From assembly GCA_903864275.1 (NCBI GenBank), contig CAIPFE010000017.1:62001-126000 (forward strand): a stretch of 64,000 bases of DNA. Direction: 5' to 3'. Under the pieces are notes generated by a model. The model ran no database searches. It saw only the letters and a list, made by a program, of their open reading frames with translations, and had not been told where the DNA came from. The DNA is from an uncultured Mucilaginibacter sp. (GTDB lineage: Bacteria; Bacteroidota; Bacteroidia; Sphingobacteriales; Sphingobacteriaceae). Positions 18,648-27,388 of this stretch are shown here, piece by piece. Positions within the stretch are counted from its first letter, which is position 1; the number at the start of each line of letters is the position of its first letter. A program made the translations under genes and the position numbers.

Positions 18648-20735
18648 TTATGGGGATTTTAGCTTACCAAGCACATCATAAGCTACTTTTATAACCGCGT
18701 CGGCAGCAACCTGTTGGCTGAATTCCTGGTTCATTTCTTTAAGGCTGCTGTCGGCCTGCAGCCGGCTGATCTCATACTGGTTATTTTGCACCGTGAATTT
18801 TTTCGAAGCGCCGTCCGACAGCATATCATCATCTCCCACCCTGGCCAAATCCATAGCAGCAAGCGCGTCCTTTACGTTAAGCGAAACATCTTTTGCGGCC
18901 TTTTGCTCTTTGGAATAAGCAATGAGCTTTTTCACCGCGTTAAAATATTTTCCGGTATCAATTTCTGCTTGTACGCCAGCCTGCAAAGTTTTAACGGGCA
19001 GGGGGGTGTTAGGTGTATAATATTTATTGGGCGCTATGGTAGTTGGCGGCAGGGCGTTTGGTGCGTCAGCCTCTTTTGTGATGTATGCATCCAGTATATC
19101 CGGCACAATAATATCCGGCTGAACGCCTGTAAACTGGGCGCTGTTGCCGGTAACCCGGTACAGTTTGCTTATGGTTACTTTTAAATAATTTTCGGTGTGT
19201 ATTTGCGAAAAATTTTCTGCCGTGACCGTAGTATCCATAGGCAAAACAACCTGCATGGTGGCCTTACCATAAGTAGGCGACCCGATAATAACCGCCCGGT
19301 TATAATCCTGCAAAGTGCCGGCCACCAGCTCCGAGGCCGAAGCGCTGTAGCCGTTTACCAGTATTACCAGCGGGCCGTCGTATATGGTGCCCCTTTCGGT
19401 ATTTTTTATCGCGTGTACTTTTGCATCGTTGCTTTTTTCCTGCGCCATGGGGCCGGCGCCAACAAAAATGCCGGTAAGCTCGGTCGCCTCCTGTACCGAA
19501 CCGCCGCCGTTATACCGGATATCAAGGATCAGCCCGTTGATGTTTTCCTTTTTCAGCTTTAAAATTTCGCGGCCCACATCGTTCGCGCAGCCGTTAAGGC
19601 CATCGTTATTGGCTGCCCAGTCTTCGTAAAACGCGGGCAGGTAAATATAGCCTATGGTATTATCCCCTTTCAGGATAAAGCTTTTTACCTTATCGTCGTC
19701 GCCGGCGGCCAGTTCCTTTTCCAGGGAAACCTGCACCGTCGAACCATCGGCTTTTTTTACTGTGAACAATACCTTTTGATGGTTGCTTTCATCGATCAGC
19801 GCGCCAAGTTCATGAATGGTAATATCCGACACATCAACCGCCGGCCGGCCCTCCCATTGCAGGCTGATAAACTTATCGCCCTTATTTAATTTGCCGCTTT
19901 TAAATGCCGGACTGCCGGGCTGCAGGTTATCGATCAGCACACCGCCATTTTTATCGGCCTTCATTTTAAACCCGAATTCAAACTGCTGTTTGCCGAGTGC
20001 GCTTTCAAAGTTTTCTTTTTCGTCGGGCGGGAAAAATTCGGTATGCGGGTCGAAACTGGAGGCGATGGTTTCGCAGTAAATATTGCTCACGTACTGTGTT
20101 ATACCATAAGGGTTTTGCAGGATATTGCTGATCTTTCTTTTCAGGGATGAGATTGACTTTTTTTGCAGCACCAGCAGTATGCTATCGATATACTTTTTTT
20201 GTTTTTCGGGCTTGAATAACCTGAAATTGCCGGGCACATCGTCGGCCAGTTCATCAAGGGTGCCGGCCTTTATGGTTTTATACAGCTTTACCTGCATCGC
20301 GGCAAGCGAGGCGGGGTATAAAGTATCTTCGGCAACCGTAAACTTTTCGGCGGCATAAAAATCAAAAGGGCTTTTAACAATGATATTGACGAGCGAATCG
20401 GCCTGCTGCAGGCGCTGCCTGTAAATATTTATAAAAAGAGTTAAATAAGCGGTGTTGCGGTGTTTTATCTCGTCATCAAGCCTGGTGCGGTAAGGGTTAA
20501 GTTTGCTGATATCGCTTTTAGTGAAAAACAGCCGGTCTTCATCCGTTTTATTAAGCATGCCGGTAAAAACATCTTCGCTAAAGGCATTATTCACCACGCG
20601 CGGCTCCACATGGAATTTGTTAACCATCCGGGTGATCATAAACGCCTCATTAGCGGTTTTATCAAGTGTTTGGCCAATTGACAAAAGCGGGAGGATGATG
20701 ATAAATGCAATGAGCGCCGGGGTAATTTTTTTCAT
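18648..20735 (-). CDS. prc: Carboxy-terminal (tail-specific) processing protease, S41
   Basis: 695 aa with a signal peptide ending SIGQ. The N-terminal ~200 residues are the helical DUF3340-like region of Prc/Tsp (FSEDVFTGMLNKTDEDRLFF). A PDZ domain follows at ~235-325 (FGFKMKADKNGGVLIDNLQP, GDKFISLQWEG), then the S41 protease core: LILDIRYNGGGSVQEATELT, the catalytic Ser in NGYSASASELVAGTLQDYNR, and the catalytic Lys in SPTYGKATMQ. A C-terminal DUF3340 tail closes the protein. Prc degrades or trims periplasmic proteins from the C-terminus, often lipoproteins and cell-wall hydrolases. The gene name is by family. Confidence 0.93.
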   Translation of the reverse strand: MKKITPALIAFIIILPLLSIGQTLDKTANEAFMITRMVNKFHVEPRVVNNAFSEDVFTGMLNKTDEDRLFFTKSDISKLNPYRTRLDDEIKHRNTAYLTLFINIYRQRLQQADSLVNIIVKSPFDFYAAEKFTVAEDTLYPASLAAMQVKLYKTIKAGTLDELADDVPGNFRLFKPEKQKKYIDSILLVLQKKSISSLKRKISNILQNPYGITQYVSNIYCETIASSFDPHTEFFPPDEKENFESALGKQQFEFGFKMKADKNGGVLIDNLQPGSPAFKSGKLNKGDKFISLQWEGRPAVDVSDITIHELGALIDESNHQKVLFTVKKADGSTVQVSLEKELAAGDDDKVKSFILKGDNTIGYIYLPAFYEDWAANNDGLNGCANDVGREILKLKKENINGLILDIRYNGGGSVQEATELTGIFVGAGPMAQEKSNDAKVHAIKNTERGTIYDGPLVILVNGYSASASELVAGTLQDYNRAVIIGSPTYGKATMQVVLPMDTTVTAENFSQIHTENYLKVTISKLYRVTGNSAQFTGVQPDIIVPDILDAYITKEADAPNALPPTTIAPNKYYTPNTPLPVKTLQAGVQAEIDTGKYFNAVKKLIAYSKEQKAAKDVSLNVKDALAAMDLARVGDDDMLSDGASKKFTVQNNQYEISRLQADSSLKEMNQEFSQQVAADAVIKVAYDVLGKLKSP

Positions 20736-20807
20736 TTCCTATTAATGCTGTAAAATAATAAGGATATGGCAGATATGGAAATGTTTTTGGCCTGTTTGGA
20801 TATATGT

Positions 20808-21053
20808 TTCGATGGGCTTCACCCATCGCAGCCATTCGATGGGCTACCACCTGTCGCTCACATACGAAGGGCTATCATCCATCGCACCCATACGATGGGC
20901 TATCACCCATCGTTGACATATTACGCCCTTTCAGGGCTAATTATCTTCTTAAGCCCTGAAGGGGCGACACATGTCCGCACAGGGCGAAGCCCTGTGATAA
21001 AGTTGTAACCATTTTTCCAGCCCTGAAAGGGCGCTATATCGAATTGCCACCAT
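20808..21053. repeat. REP-like composite of hairpins, copy 1
   Basis: A series of imperfect palindromes: GATGGGCTTCACCCATC (~20811), two further GATGGGCTAyCACCcATC copies, GCCCTTTCAGGGC (~20925), GCCCTGAAGGGGC (~20953), CAGGGCGAAGCCCTG (~20979) and GCCCTGAAAGGGC (~21020). The unit ends in GCGCTATATCGAATTGCCA followed by CCATG. The same order and ending recur at 47352-47520. The layout resembles repetitive extragenic palindromes mobilised by REP-associated tyrosine transposases, but no such transposase lies in the window. Confidence 0.85.
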
Positions 21054-21113
21054 GGTATATTTCGTTATTGGTTTCGATGGGCGTTGCCCCCGTTGGTAGA
21101 AACGGGTGCCCGT

Positions 21114-21165
21114 TCCGCCGGCTGGCGGATCATATGCCTGCAGGCCTTATCCGCCAGCCGGCGGA
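21114..21165. repeat. Perfect 17-bp inverted repeat
   Basis: Arms TCCGCCGGCTGGCGGAT at 21114-21130 and its exact reverse complement at 21149-21165, 18-nt loop. It lies between the REP cluster and the SNF2 helicase gene. The rest of 21166-21406 holds the helicase promoter region; I see no further gene there. Confidence 0.9.
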
Positions 21166-21406
21166 CGGTATCCGCGCCAATCACTAACGCGGCGTACGGG
21201 TATGAAGTTGCAAACTTCGTACAGCTGTGTATTCGCTTCTGTCCCAAAGGCGGAGAAAACAGTTTTACCTATCAGCAACAAATGATTTTGATGATGGCTT
21301 TATGTGATTCCAATATCTTTCATACCTTTAATGGCAGAAAGGCTACCATTGAGCGAAGTTAAAAAACCGGGCTAAAAGGGGCTGCGCTTTCTGTTATCAG
21401 GGAAAA

Positions 21407-24355
21407 ATGAACCTTACACCATTCCATGCAAAATATTACGCCTACGAATTAACCAAACGCTATTCCTCCAATAGCTTACAAAAATTCACGGCTTCCCTTG
21501 CAGATGCCCAGGTTGACCTTAACCCTCATCAGGTAGATGCTGCATTGTTTGCATTTCAATCTCCACTTTCTAAAGGCGCGGTATTGGCCGATGAAGTGGG
21601 TTTAGGAAAGACCATCGAGGCCGGCATTGTCATTTCTCAAAAATGGGCAGAGCGTAAACGCAAAATTTTAATTATCGCTCCTGCTAACCTCCGTAAACAA
21701 TGGAACCAGGAAATTGCCGATAAATTTTTTCTCCCTTCTATAATTCTCGAGGCAAAATCTTTTAATGAAGAAGTTCAAAAGGCAAACTTTAATCCTTTCC
21801 AGCAAGCTGAAAAAATTGTTATTTGTTCTTACCACTTTATAAAAAGTAAAGCGGTTTACGTAAGCAAAGTGGATTGGGATTTAGTGGTAATAGATGAAGC
21901 ACACCGTTTGCGTAATGTTTACAAGCCTAACAACAAAATTGCCAAAGCAATTAAGGAAGCCGTTTTACATGCACCAAAAATTTTGCTGACTGCTACACCG
22001 TTACAAAACTCTTTGTTAGAATTATATGGTTTAGTAAGCATAATTGATGAATATGCCTTTGGCGATTTAAAAAGCTTTAAAGCGCAATACGCACGGCTTT
22101 CAGAAGAAAAAAACTTTGATGAATTAAAAAGAAGATTAGAACCTGTTTGCAAACGGACCCTTAGAAGGCAGGTTTTAGAATACATTAATTACACCAACAG
22201 AACCTGCATTTTACAAGAGTTTGTGCCACGTGAAGACGAACAGCAGCTTTACAATTTGGTTTCTGATTATCTGCAAAGAACAAACTTGTATGCTTTGCCA
22301 CCAGGACAGCGAACGCTTATGACTTTAATACTTCGTAAGTTGCTGGCTTCTTCAACCTATGCTATTTCGGGCACTTTGCAAGGGCTGGCCGACAAGTTGG
22401 AAAAGACTATCACCAGCCAGGAAGCCTTACCACCAAAAGTGGACGAAGTTTTCATAGCGAATTATGAAACTTTTGAAGAGCAGCAGGACGAGTGGATAGA
22501 TGAAGAAGAGGAAGAAGCGACCAAAGAAAACAGGATTTACACGAACGAAGAAATTGCAGAAATCAGGCAGGAAATTGAAGCATTGAATGAGTTTAAAAAA
22601 CTGGCAAAATCTATTCTTGTGAATTCTAAAGGAGAAGTTTTGTTCACTGCATTAGAAAAAGGGTTTCAAAAACTAACTGAACTAAAAGCAAACCGCAAAG
22701 CAATTATTTTTACTGAAAGCACCAGGACACAGGAGTATCTTCAAAACATACTGGAAGCAAGAGGATACAGAGATGAAATTGTTTTGTTCAACGGCAGCAA
22801 CAATGACCCGAAAAGTAACCAGATATACAAGGCCTGGCTTAAAACACATACAGGCACAGACAGGATAACGGGTTCAAGAACGGCAGATAAAAGGGCTGCC
22901 CTGGTTGATTATTTCAGGGAGACAGCCACTATAATGATTGCGACAGAAGCAGCAGCGGAAGGGATAAATTTACAATTCTGTTCGTTGGTTGTAAATTACG
23001 ATTTGCCCTGGAACCCGCAGCGTATAGAACAACGTATTGGCAGATGCCATCGGTACGGCCAAAAGTTTGATGTGGTAGTAGTAAATTTTATAAACAACAC
23101 CAATGCGGCCGACCAAAGGGTGTACCAATTATTAGATGAAAAATTTCAATTATTTAGCGGCGTATTTGGCGCAAGCGATGAAGTTTTGGGGGCAATTGAA
23201 AGCGGGGTTGATTTTGAAAAACGCATTGTAAAAATTTATCAAACATGCAGGACCACTAAAGCCATACAAGGTGCATTTGATTTGCTTCAACAGGAAATGG
23301 AGCCTGAAATTGAACAAGGCATTGACACTACCCGAAAAAAGCTATTGGAGAATTTTGATGAAGAAGTGCACGAAAAGCTAAAAATAAATTTACAGCAAAG
23401 CAGCGATTATCTCACAAAGTTTGAAAACTGGTTGTGGCAGCTCACAAAATATTATTTGCAGCCTTTTGCCACTTTTAATAATTCAGAAAATAGTTTTTAT
23501 CTTAATCAAAATCCCTTTGCAGATGAACCTATACACAAAGGGCCGTACAAAGTTGGTAAGAAAAATATTGGTGAACACAAAACTTCAACAGAAATAAATG
23601 GTTCTTTGCCTCCTCTTTCGGGACAGTTGGCAGCAGCTGAAAACTTGTACCGTGTAGGGCATCCTTTAGCGCAAAAAGTGATTGCCAAATGCAAGGTACA
23701 GGAAGCACCCTTACAAGAATTGATTTTTGATTATACCTGTAACGGAAAAAAAATATCAATATTGGAAAACCTTACAGGTAAACAAGGCTGGTTACAGGCA
23801 AAACAAATTTCCATTTCAAGTTTTGAGATGGAAGATCACATTTTGTTTGCCGCCTTTGATGACGATGGAAATACTTTGCAGCCTGAACAATGCCAGCGCC
23901 TGTTTTCTTTGGAAGCAAATAAAGGTGACACACCTTTCACCTTTTCCGAAGATTTGAAAAAACAGTTCAAGGTTCATTACCACACGCAGCAATTAGGCAT
24001 CATTGAAGAAAACCGCAACCGCAACCATACTTTTTTTGATAAAGAAGTTGACAAATTAGAAAAATGGAGTGATGATGTGCGAAACAGTATAAAGTTTGAA
24101 ATAAAAGAACTTGATAAGGAAATTAAGACCCGGAAAACCGAAGCAAGAAAATTATTAAACCTTGAACAGAAAGTAAAAGAGCAGCGCATAATTAAAGAGC
24201 TTGAAAAAAAATTAGCCGGTAAGCGGTACAATCAATATCAAAATGAAGATGATATTGAAAAAAGAAAAGATGATTTACTGGATGAAATTGAACAGCGCTT
24301 AAAGCAAAACACAACTGAAACTGAATTATTCACTATAAGATTTAAAGTAATTTAG
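21407..24355 (+). CDS. SNF2-family helicase of a restriction-like cluster
   Basis: 982 aa. The SNF2/RapA-type ATPase core has LNPHQVDAALFAFQS, Walker A ADEVGLGKTIEAG (~60-70), DEAH box VVIDEAHRLRN (~160), and motif III LLTATPLQNSLLELYGLVS. The C-terminal RecA lobe ends in motif VI RIEQRIGRCHRYGQ, and an acidic insert (DEQQDEWIDEEEEEATKEN-type) lies between lobes. The last ~150 residues form a long charged coiled coil (KFEIKELDKEIKTRKTEARK). No nuclease motif is visible. It is the first gene of a four-gene same-strand cluster with RhuM, Mod and Res. A SNF2 translocase in such a cluster could scan or remodel invading DNA; that is inference. The sequence is richer in A+T than the flanking core genes. 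Confidence 0.9.
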   Translation: MNLTPFHAKYYAYELTKRYSSNSLQKFTASLADAQVDLNPHQVDAALFAFQSPLSKGAVLADEVGLGKTIEAGIVISQKWAERKRKILIIAPANLRKQWNQEIADKFFLPSIILEAKSFNEEVQKANFNPFQQAEKIVICSYHFIKSKAVYVSKVDWDLVVIDEAHRLRNVYKPNNKIAKAIKEAVLHAPKILLTATPLQNSLLELYGLVSIIDEYAFGDLKSFKAQYARLSEEKNFDELKRRLEPVCKRTLRRQVLEYINYTNRTCILQEFVPREDEQQLYNLVSDYLQRTNLYALPPGQRTLMTLILRKLLASSTYAISGTLQGLADKLEKTITSQEALPPKVDEVFIANYETFEEQQDEWIDEEEEEATKENRIYTNEEIAEIRQEIEALNEFKKLAKSILVNSKGEVLFTALEKGFQKLTELKANRKAIIFTESTRTQEYLQNILEARGYRDEIVLFNGSNNDPKSNQIYKAWLKTHTGTDRITGSRTADKRAALVDYFRETATIMIATEAAAEGINLQFCSLVVNYDLPWNPQRIEQRIGRCHRYGQKFDVVVVNFINNTNAADQRVYQLLDEKFQLFSGVFGASDEVLGAIESGVDFEKRIVKIYQTCRTTKAIQGAFDLLQQEMEPEIEQGIDTTRKKLLENFDEEVHEKLKINLQQSSDYLTKFENWLWQLTKYYLQPFATFNNSENSFYLNQNPFADEPIHKGPYKVGKKNIGEHKTSTEINGSLPPLSGQLAAAENLYRVGHPLAQKVIAKCKVQEAPLQELIFDYTCNGKKISILENLTGKQGWLQAKQISISSFEMEDHILFAAFDDDGNTLQPEQCQRLFSLEANKGDTPFTFSEDLKKQFKVHYHTQQLGIIEENRNRNHTFFDKEVDKLEKWSDDVRNSIKFEIKELDKEIKTRKTEARKLLNLEQKVKEQRIIKELEKKLAGKRYNQYQNEDDIEKRKDDLLDEIEQRLKQNTTETELFTIRFKVI

Positions 24356-24365
24356 TAAAAATTTT

Positions 24366-24395
24366 TATCGTTTTGGTGACGTCACCGAAACGATA
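24366..24395. promoter_or_regulatory. 30-bp near-perfect palindrome between SNF2 helicase and rhuM
   Basis: TATCGTTTTGGTGAC (24366-24380) is followed directly by GTCACCGAAACGATA (24381-24395), complementary at 14 of 15 positions with no loop and with TGACGTCA at its centre. It begins 10 bp after the helicase stop and ~120 bp before the rhuM ATG. It fits a dimer-binding operator or a terminator stem, but no T-run follows, so I favour an operator. Confidence 0.55.
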
Positions 24396-24517
24396 ATTCA
24401 AAAAAAAATGTTTCTAAAAAAAGCAAATTAAATGAAGGAGCAGTTGTGGGGAGTGCATACAAATTCGAAAAATCTTAATTGATTATTCAGCAGCGTAAAA
24501 GTATTCAACTGAAAAAA

Positions 24518-25564
24518 ATGCCAAATAAAAAACTAAAAATACGGAACAGTACTGCAGAATTTTTAATTTTCACTTCGCAGGTAAGTGAAAATGGCATTGA
24601 AGTGCGTTTTCAAAATGAAACGATATGGCTGTCACAAAAAATGATGGCGGTATTATTTGATTGCAGCACTGATAATATTTCGCTTCACCTTAAAAACATT
24701 TTCAAGACAGGCGAACTGGATGAAAATTCAGTTGCCGAGGATTTCTCGGCAACTGCGGCAGACGGCAAAAGCTATAAAACCAAACACTATAATTTGGACG
24801 CCATTATTGCCACAGGTTACCGTGTAAATTCCCACCGGGCTACACAGTTCAGGCAATGGGCTACTTCTGTGTTAAGGGATTTTGCAATCCGCGGCTATGT
24901 GCTGGATAAAGAGCGGTTGAAAAACGGCGCATTTTTAAGCGAGGAGTATTATGAAAATTTATTGGCAGAAATTCGGGAGATACGGGCCAGTGAGAGAAGA
25001 TTTTATCAAAAGATAACCGACATTTACGCCACTGCCGTTGATTATAATGCCAGTGACATGGTGACACAAAACTTTTTTGCGTCCGTTCAAAATAAATTAC
25101 ATTATGCCATTCATGGGTACACAGCAGCCGAAGTAATTACTAAACGTGCAGATAGCAAAAAGGACCACATGGGTTTGACCACCTGGAAAAATGCACCTTC
25201 AGGAAAAATTATCAAGACCGACGTTTCGGTAGCAAAAAATTATCTTACTGAAAAGGAAATAAAAAGTTTAGACCGTTTTGTAACCATGTACCTTGACTAT
25301 GCCGAAACACAGGCAGAGCGAAATATACCAATGACCATGGCAGATTGGGCAGGCAAACTGACTGCCTTTTTACAATTTAATGAGAAGGATGTACTGAAAA
25401 ATGCAGGTAAAGTAACTCAGGCTATTGCTAAAACATTTGCCGAAAGTGAATTTGAAAAATACCGCGTTGTGCAGGACAAACTTTTTGAAAGCGATTTTGA
25501 CAAAGCCATAAAAAACATTGAAGCCGCAAAGCCAAAAAGCACAGCACCAAAAAAGAAGAAATGA
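24518..25564 (+). CDS. RhuM-family protein
   Basis: 348 aa from ATG 24518 (MPNKKLKIRNSTAEF). A TTG 13 codons earlier is possible. The RhuM pattern runs through residues ~15-130: GIEVRFQNETIWLSQKMMAV, LKNIFKTGELDENS, YNLDAIIATGYRVNSHRATQ, FRQWATSVLRDFAIRGYVLD. The C-terminal half is helical (AVDYNASDMVTQNFFASVQN, ERNIPMTMADWAGKLTAFLQ) and ends in a lysine-rich tail. RhuM proteins were first noted on a Salmonella pathogenicity island and are frequent partners of restriction-modification genes; their biochemistry is not settled. The stop overlaps the methyltransferase start by 4 bp (ATGA), so the two are tightly coupled. Confidence 0.88.
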   Translation: MPNKKLKIRNSTAEFLIFTSQVSENGIEVRFQNETIWLSQKMMAVLFDCSTDNISLHLKNIFKTGELDENSVAEDFSATAADGKSYKTKHYNLDAIIATGYRVNSHRATQFRQWATSVLRDFAIRGYVLDKERLKNGAFLSEEYYENLLAEIREIRASERRFYQKITDIYATAVDYNASDMVTQNFFASVQNKLHYAIHGYTAAEVITKRADSKKDHMGLTTWKNAPSGKIIKTDVSVAKNYLTEKEIKSLDRFVTMYLDYAETQAERNIPMTMADWAGKLTAFLQFNEKDVLKNAGKVTQAIAKTFAESEFEKYRVVQDKLFESDFDKAIKNIEAAKPKSTAPKKKK

Positions 25565-27369
25565 GTAAACAGCATTTACAAAAACTCGAACTCACCTGGA
25601 TCGGAAAAGGGAAAGAACCAAAACTTGAACCGCGTATTTTAATAGAAGATCCGGGCAAAAGTTTTGGCGACTCTAATAGCGAAAACATGCTGATACATGG
25701 TGATAATCTGTTAGCCTTAAAAGCACTGGAACAACAATTTACAGAGAAAATCAAATGCATATATATTGACCCGCCATTTAATACAGGACAAGCTTTCGAA
25801 CATTATGATGATAACTTGGAACATTCAATATGGTTGAATCTGATGTATCAAAGGGTAAAAATCCTCTATGCCCTCCTTCACAAGGATGGTTTAATGTGGA
25901 TTCATTTGGATGATGTTGAAGTACATTATTGTAAAATATTTCTTGATGAGATTTTTGGAAGAAGTGGTTGCGTTGCTCATATCACTTATGAACGTTCTGC
26001 GGTGGCTGGACTTGGGCAAGGAGGTTTTTTAGTCAATACAACTGAACATATCCTATTGTTCAAAAAGGGGATGCTGCCCAAAAAAAATAACTTAGGTTAT
26101 TATGAATTGGAGAAAAAGACAATGAAACGGTATAGTAGAATATTGAGCGATGAAGGTGAACGGGAACTTGTCCGAGAATTTCCATCAAAATCAAATGGGA
26201 TGCAAGTAAAAGTATATAAGCATAAATTTTATCAAATTGATCCGATTCCATTAAAAGACTTTGAAGATAGGGAAGCCGAAATCAGACAATTCTATGCAAA
26301 AAATCTGAGCAGAATATTTAGAGGTAATCAAATCCAAAAAGAAAATGCGTTTCAAAGAGATCTAATAAGTCAAATGAATAAAGAGCTTTATTCAGTTGAT
26401 TATATTCCAAGTAGGGGCAAAAATGAGGATAAAGAAACTACTTTATATTATTTTAATGGAGAATTACTCTCTTGGCTAAGCGACACTGCGGAATCAACTG
26501 ACGGGAAAATTGTAAAAACGCAAAAATTAACGACCCTCTGGGATAATGAGGATATCCCTAAAGCGGATATTGCAAATGAAGGCGGCATTTATTTCCCAAG
26601 AAGCAAGAAACCAGAGAATCTAATAAAGCGTATCCTGGAAATCTCTACTGAGCCAAATGATATAGTTCTTGATAGTTTCCTAGGTAGCGGGACAACTGCA
26701 GCAGTAGCGCATAAAATGAAGCGCAGATGGATTGGGATTGAATTGGGCGACCATGCTAATTCCCATTGCCAACCACGGCTTAAATCTGTCGTTAACGGTA
26801 CAGACCAGTCAGGTATCAGCAAGGCAGTCAATTGGAAAGGTGGCGGCGGTTTTAAATTCTACACCCTTGCGCCTACACTAATTCAAAAAGACAAATACGG
26901 CAATGATATTATTAACCCGGCATATAATGCCAATATGCTGGCGGCAGCCATGGCAAAGCAGGAGGGGTTTCACTACTCACCTCATGAAAATATCTATTGG
27001 AAACAGGGTTTTAGTAGCGAAAAGGATTTTATATTCACAACAACTCAATTTATTACTGTTGAATTGTTAGACAGGTTAGTCGAAGAAATGCAGCCTCTTG
27101 AAAGTATTTTGATATGTTGCAAAGGTTTTGCTGCAGCTTGCAAGTCAAAATACCCTAACATTACAATTAAAAAAATCCCTCAAATGCTATATGGCAGATG
27201 CGAGTTTGAAATGGATGATTATTCACTCAATATTATAAATCTTCCGACGGATGAAAGTGAAGATATAGAAATTCATGAAAATGAAATAAGCTTAGGCGGG
27301 ACACCTGACAAGACAACCACCCGGTCCGGCAGAAAAAAAGAAGATAAAAACCAGTCTTCACTTTTTTAA
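25561..27369 (+). CDS. DNA methyltransferase, type III Mod-like (beta class)
   Basis: 602 aa. The catalytic motif IV is IYIDPPFNTG (~67-76) and the SAM-binding motif I, FLGSGTTAAVAHKMKRRWIG (~372-391), comes after it, the order of beta-class N6-adenine or N4-cytosine methyltransferases. The intervening ~280 residues, very AT-rich in DNA, contain the target-recognition region. A C-terminal ~180-residue extension (GGGGFKFYTLAPTLIQKDKY; FITVELLDRLVEEMQPLESI) is typical of the type III Mod subgroup that pairs with Res. It is preceded by RhuM (4-bp overlap) and followed 19 bp later by Res. DPPF favours adenine methylation. Target sequence unknown. Confidence 0.93.
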   Translation: MSKQHLQKLELTWIGKGKEPKLEPRILIEDPGKSFGDSNSENMLIHGDNLLALKALEQQFTEKIKCIYIDPPFNTGQAFEHYDDNLEHSIWLNLMYQRVKILYALLHKDGLMWIHLDDVEVHYCKIFLDEIFGRSGCVAHITYERSAVAGLGQGGFLVNTTEHILLFKKGMLPKKNNLGYYELEKKTMKRYSRILSDEGERELVREFPSKSNGMQVKVYKHKFYQIDPIPLKDFEDREAEIRQFYAKNLSRIFRGNQIQKENAFQRDLISQMNKELYSVDYIPSRGKNEDKETTLYYFNGELLSWLSDTAESTDGKIVKTQKLTTLWDNEDIPKADIANEGGIYFPRSKKPENLIKRILEISTEPNDIVLDSFLGSGTTAAVAHKMKRRWIGIELGDHANSHCQPRLKSVVNGTDQSGISKAVNWKGGGGFKFYTLAPTLIQKDKYGNDIINPAYNANMLAAAMAKQEGFHYSPHENIYWKQGFSSEKDFIFTTTQFITVELLDRLVEEMQPLESILICCKGFAAACKSKYPNITIKKIPQMLYGRCEFEMDDYSLNIINLPTDESEDIEIHENEISLGGTPDKTTTRSGRKKEDKNQSSLF

Positions 27370-27388
27370 CTAATAGGCACCAACTCAA

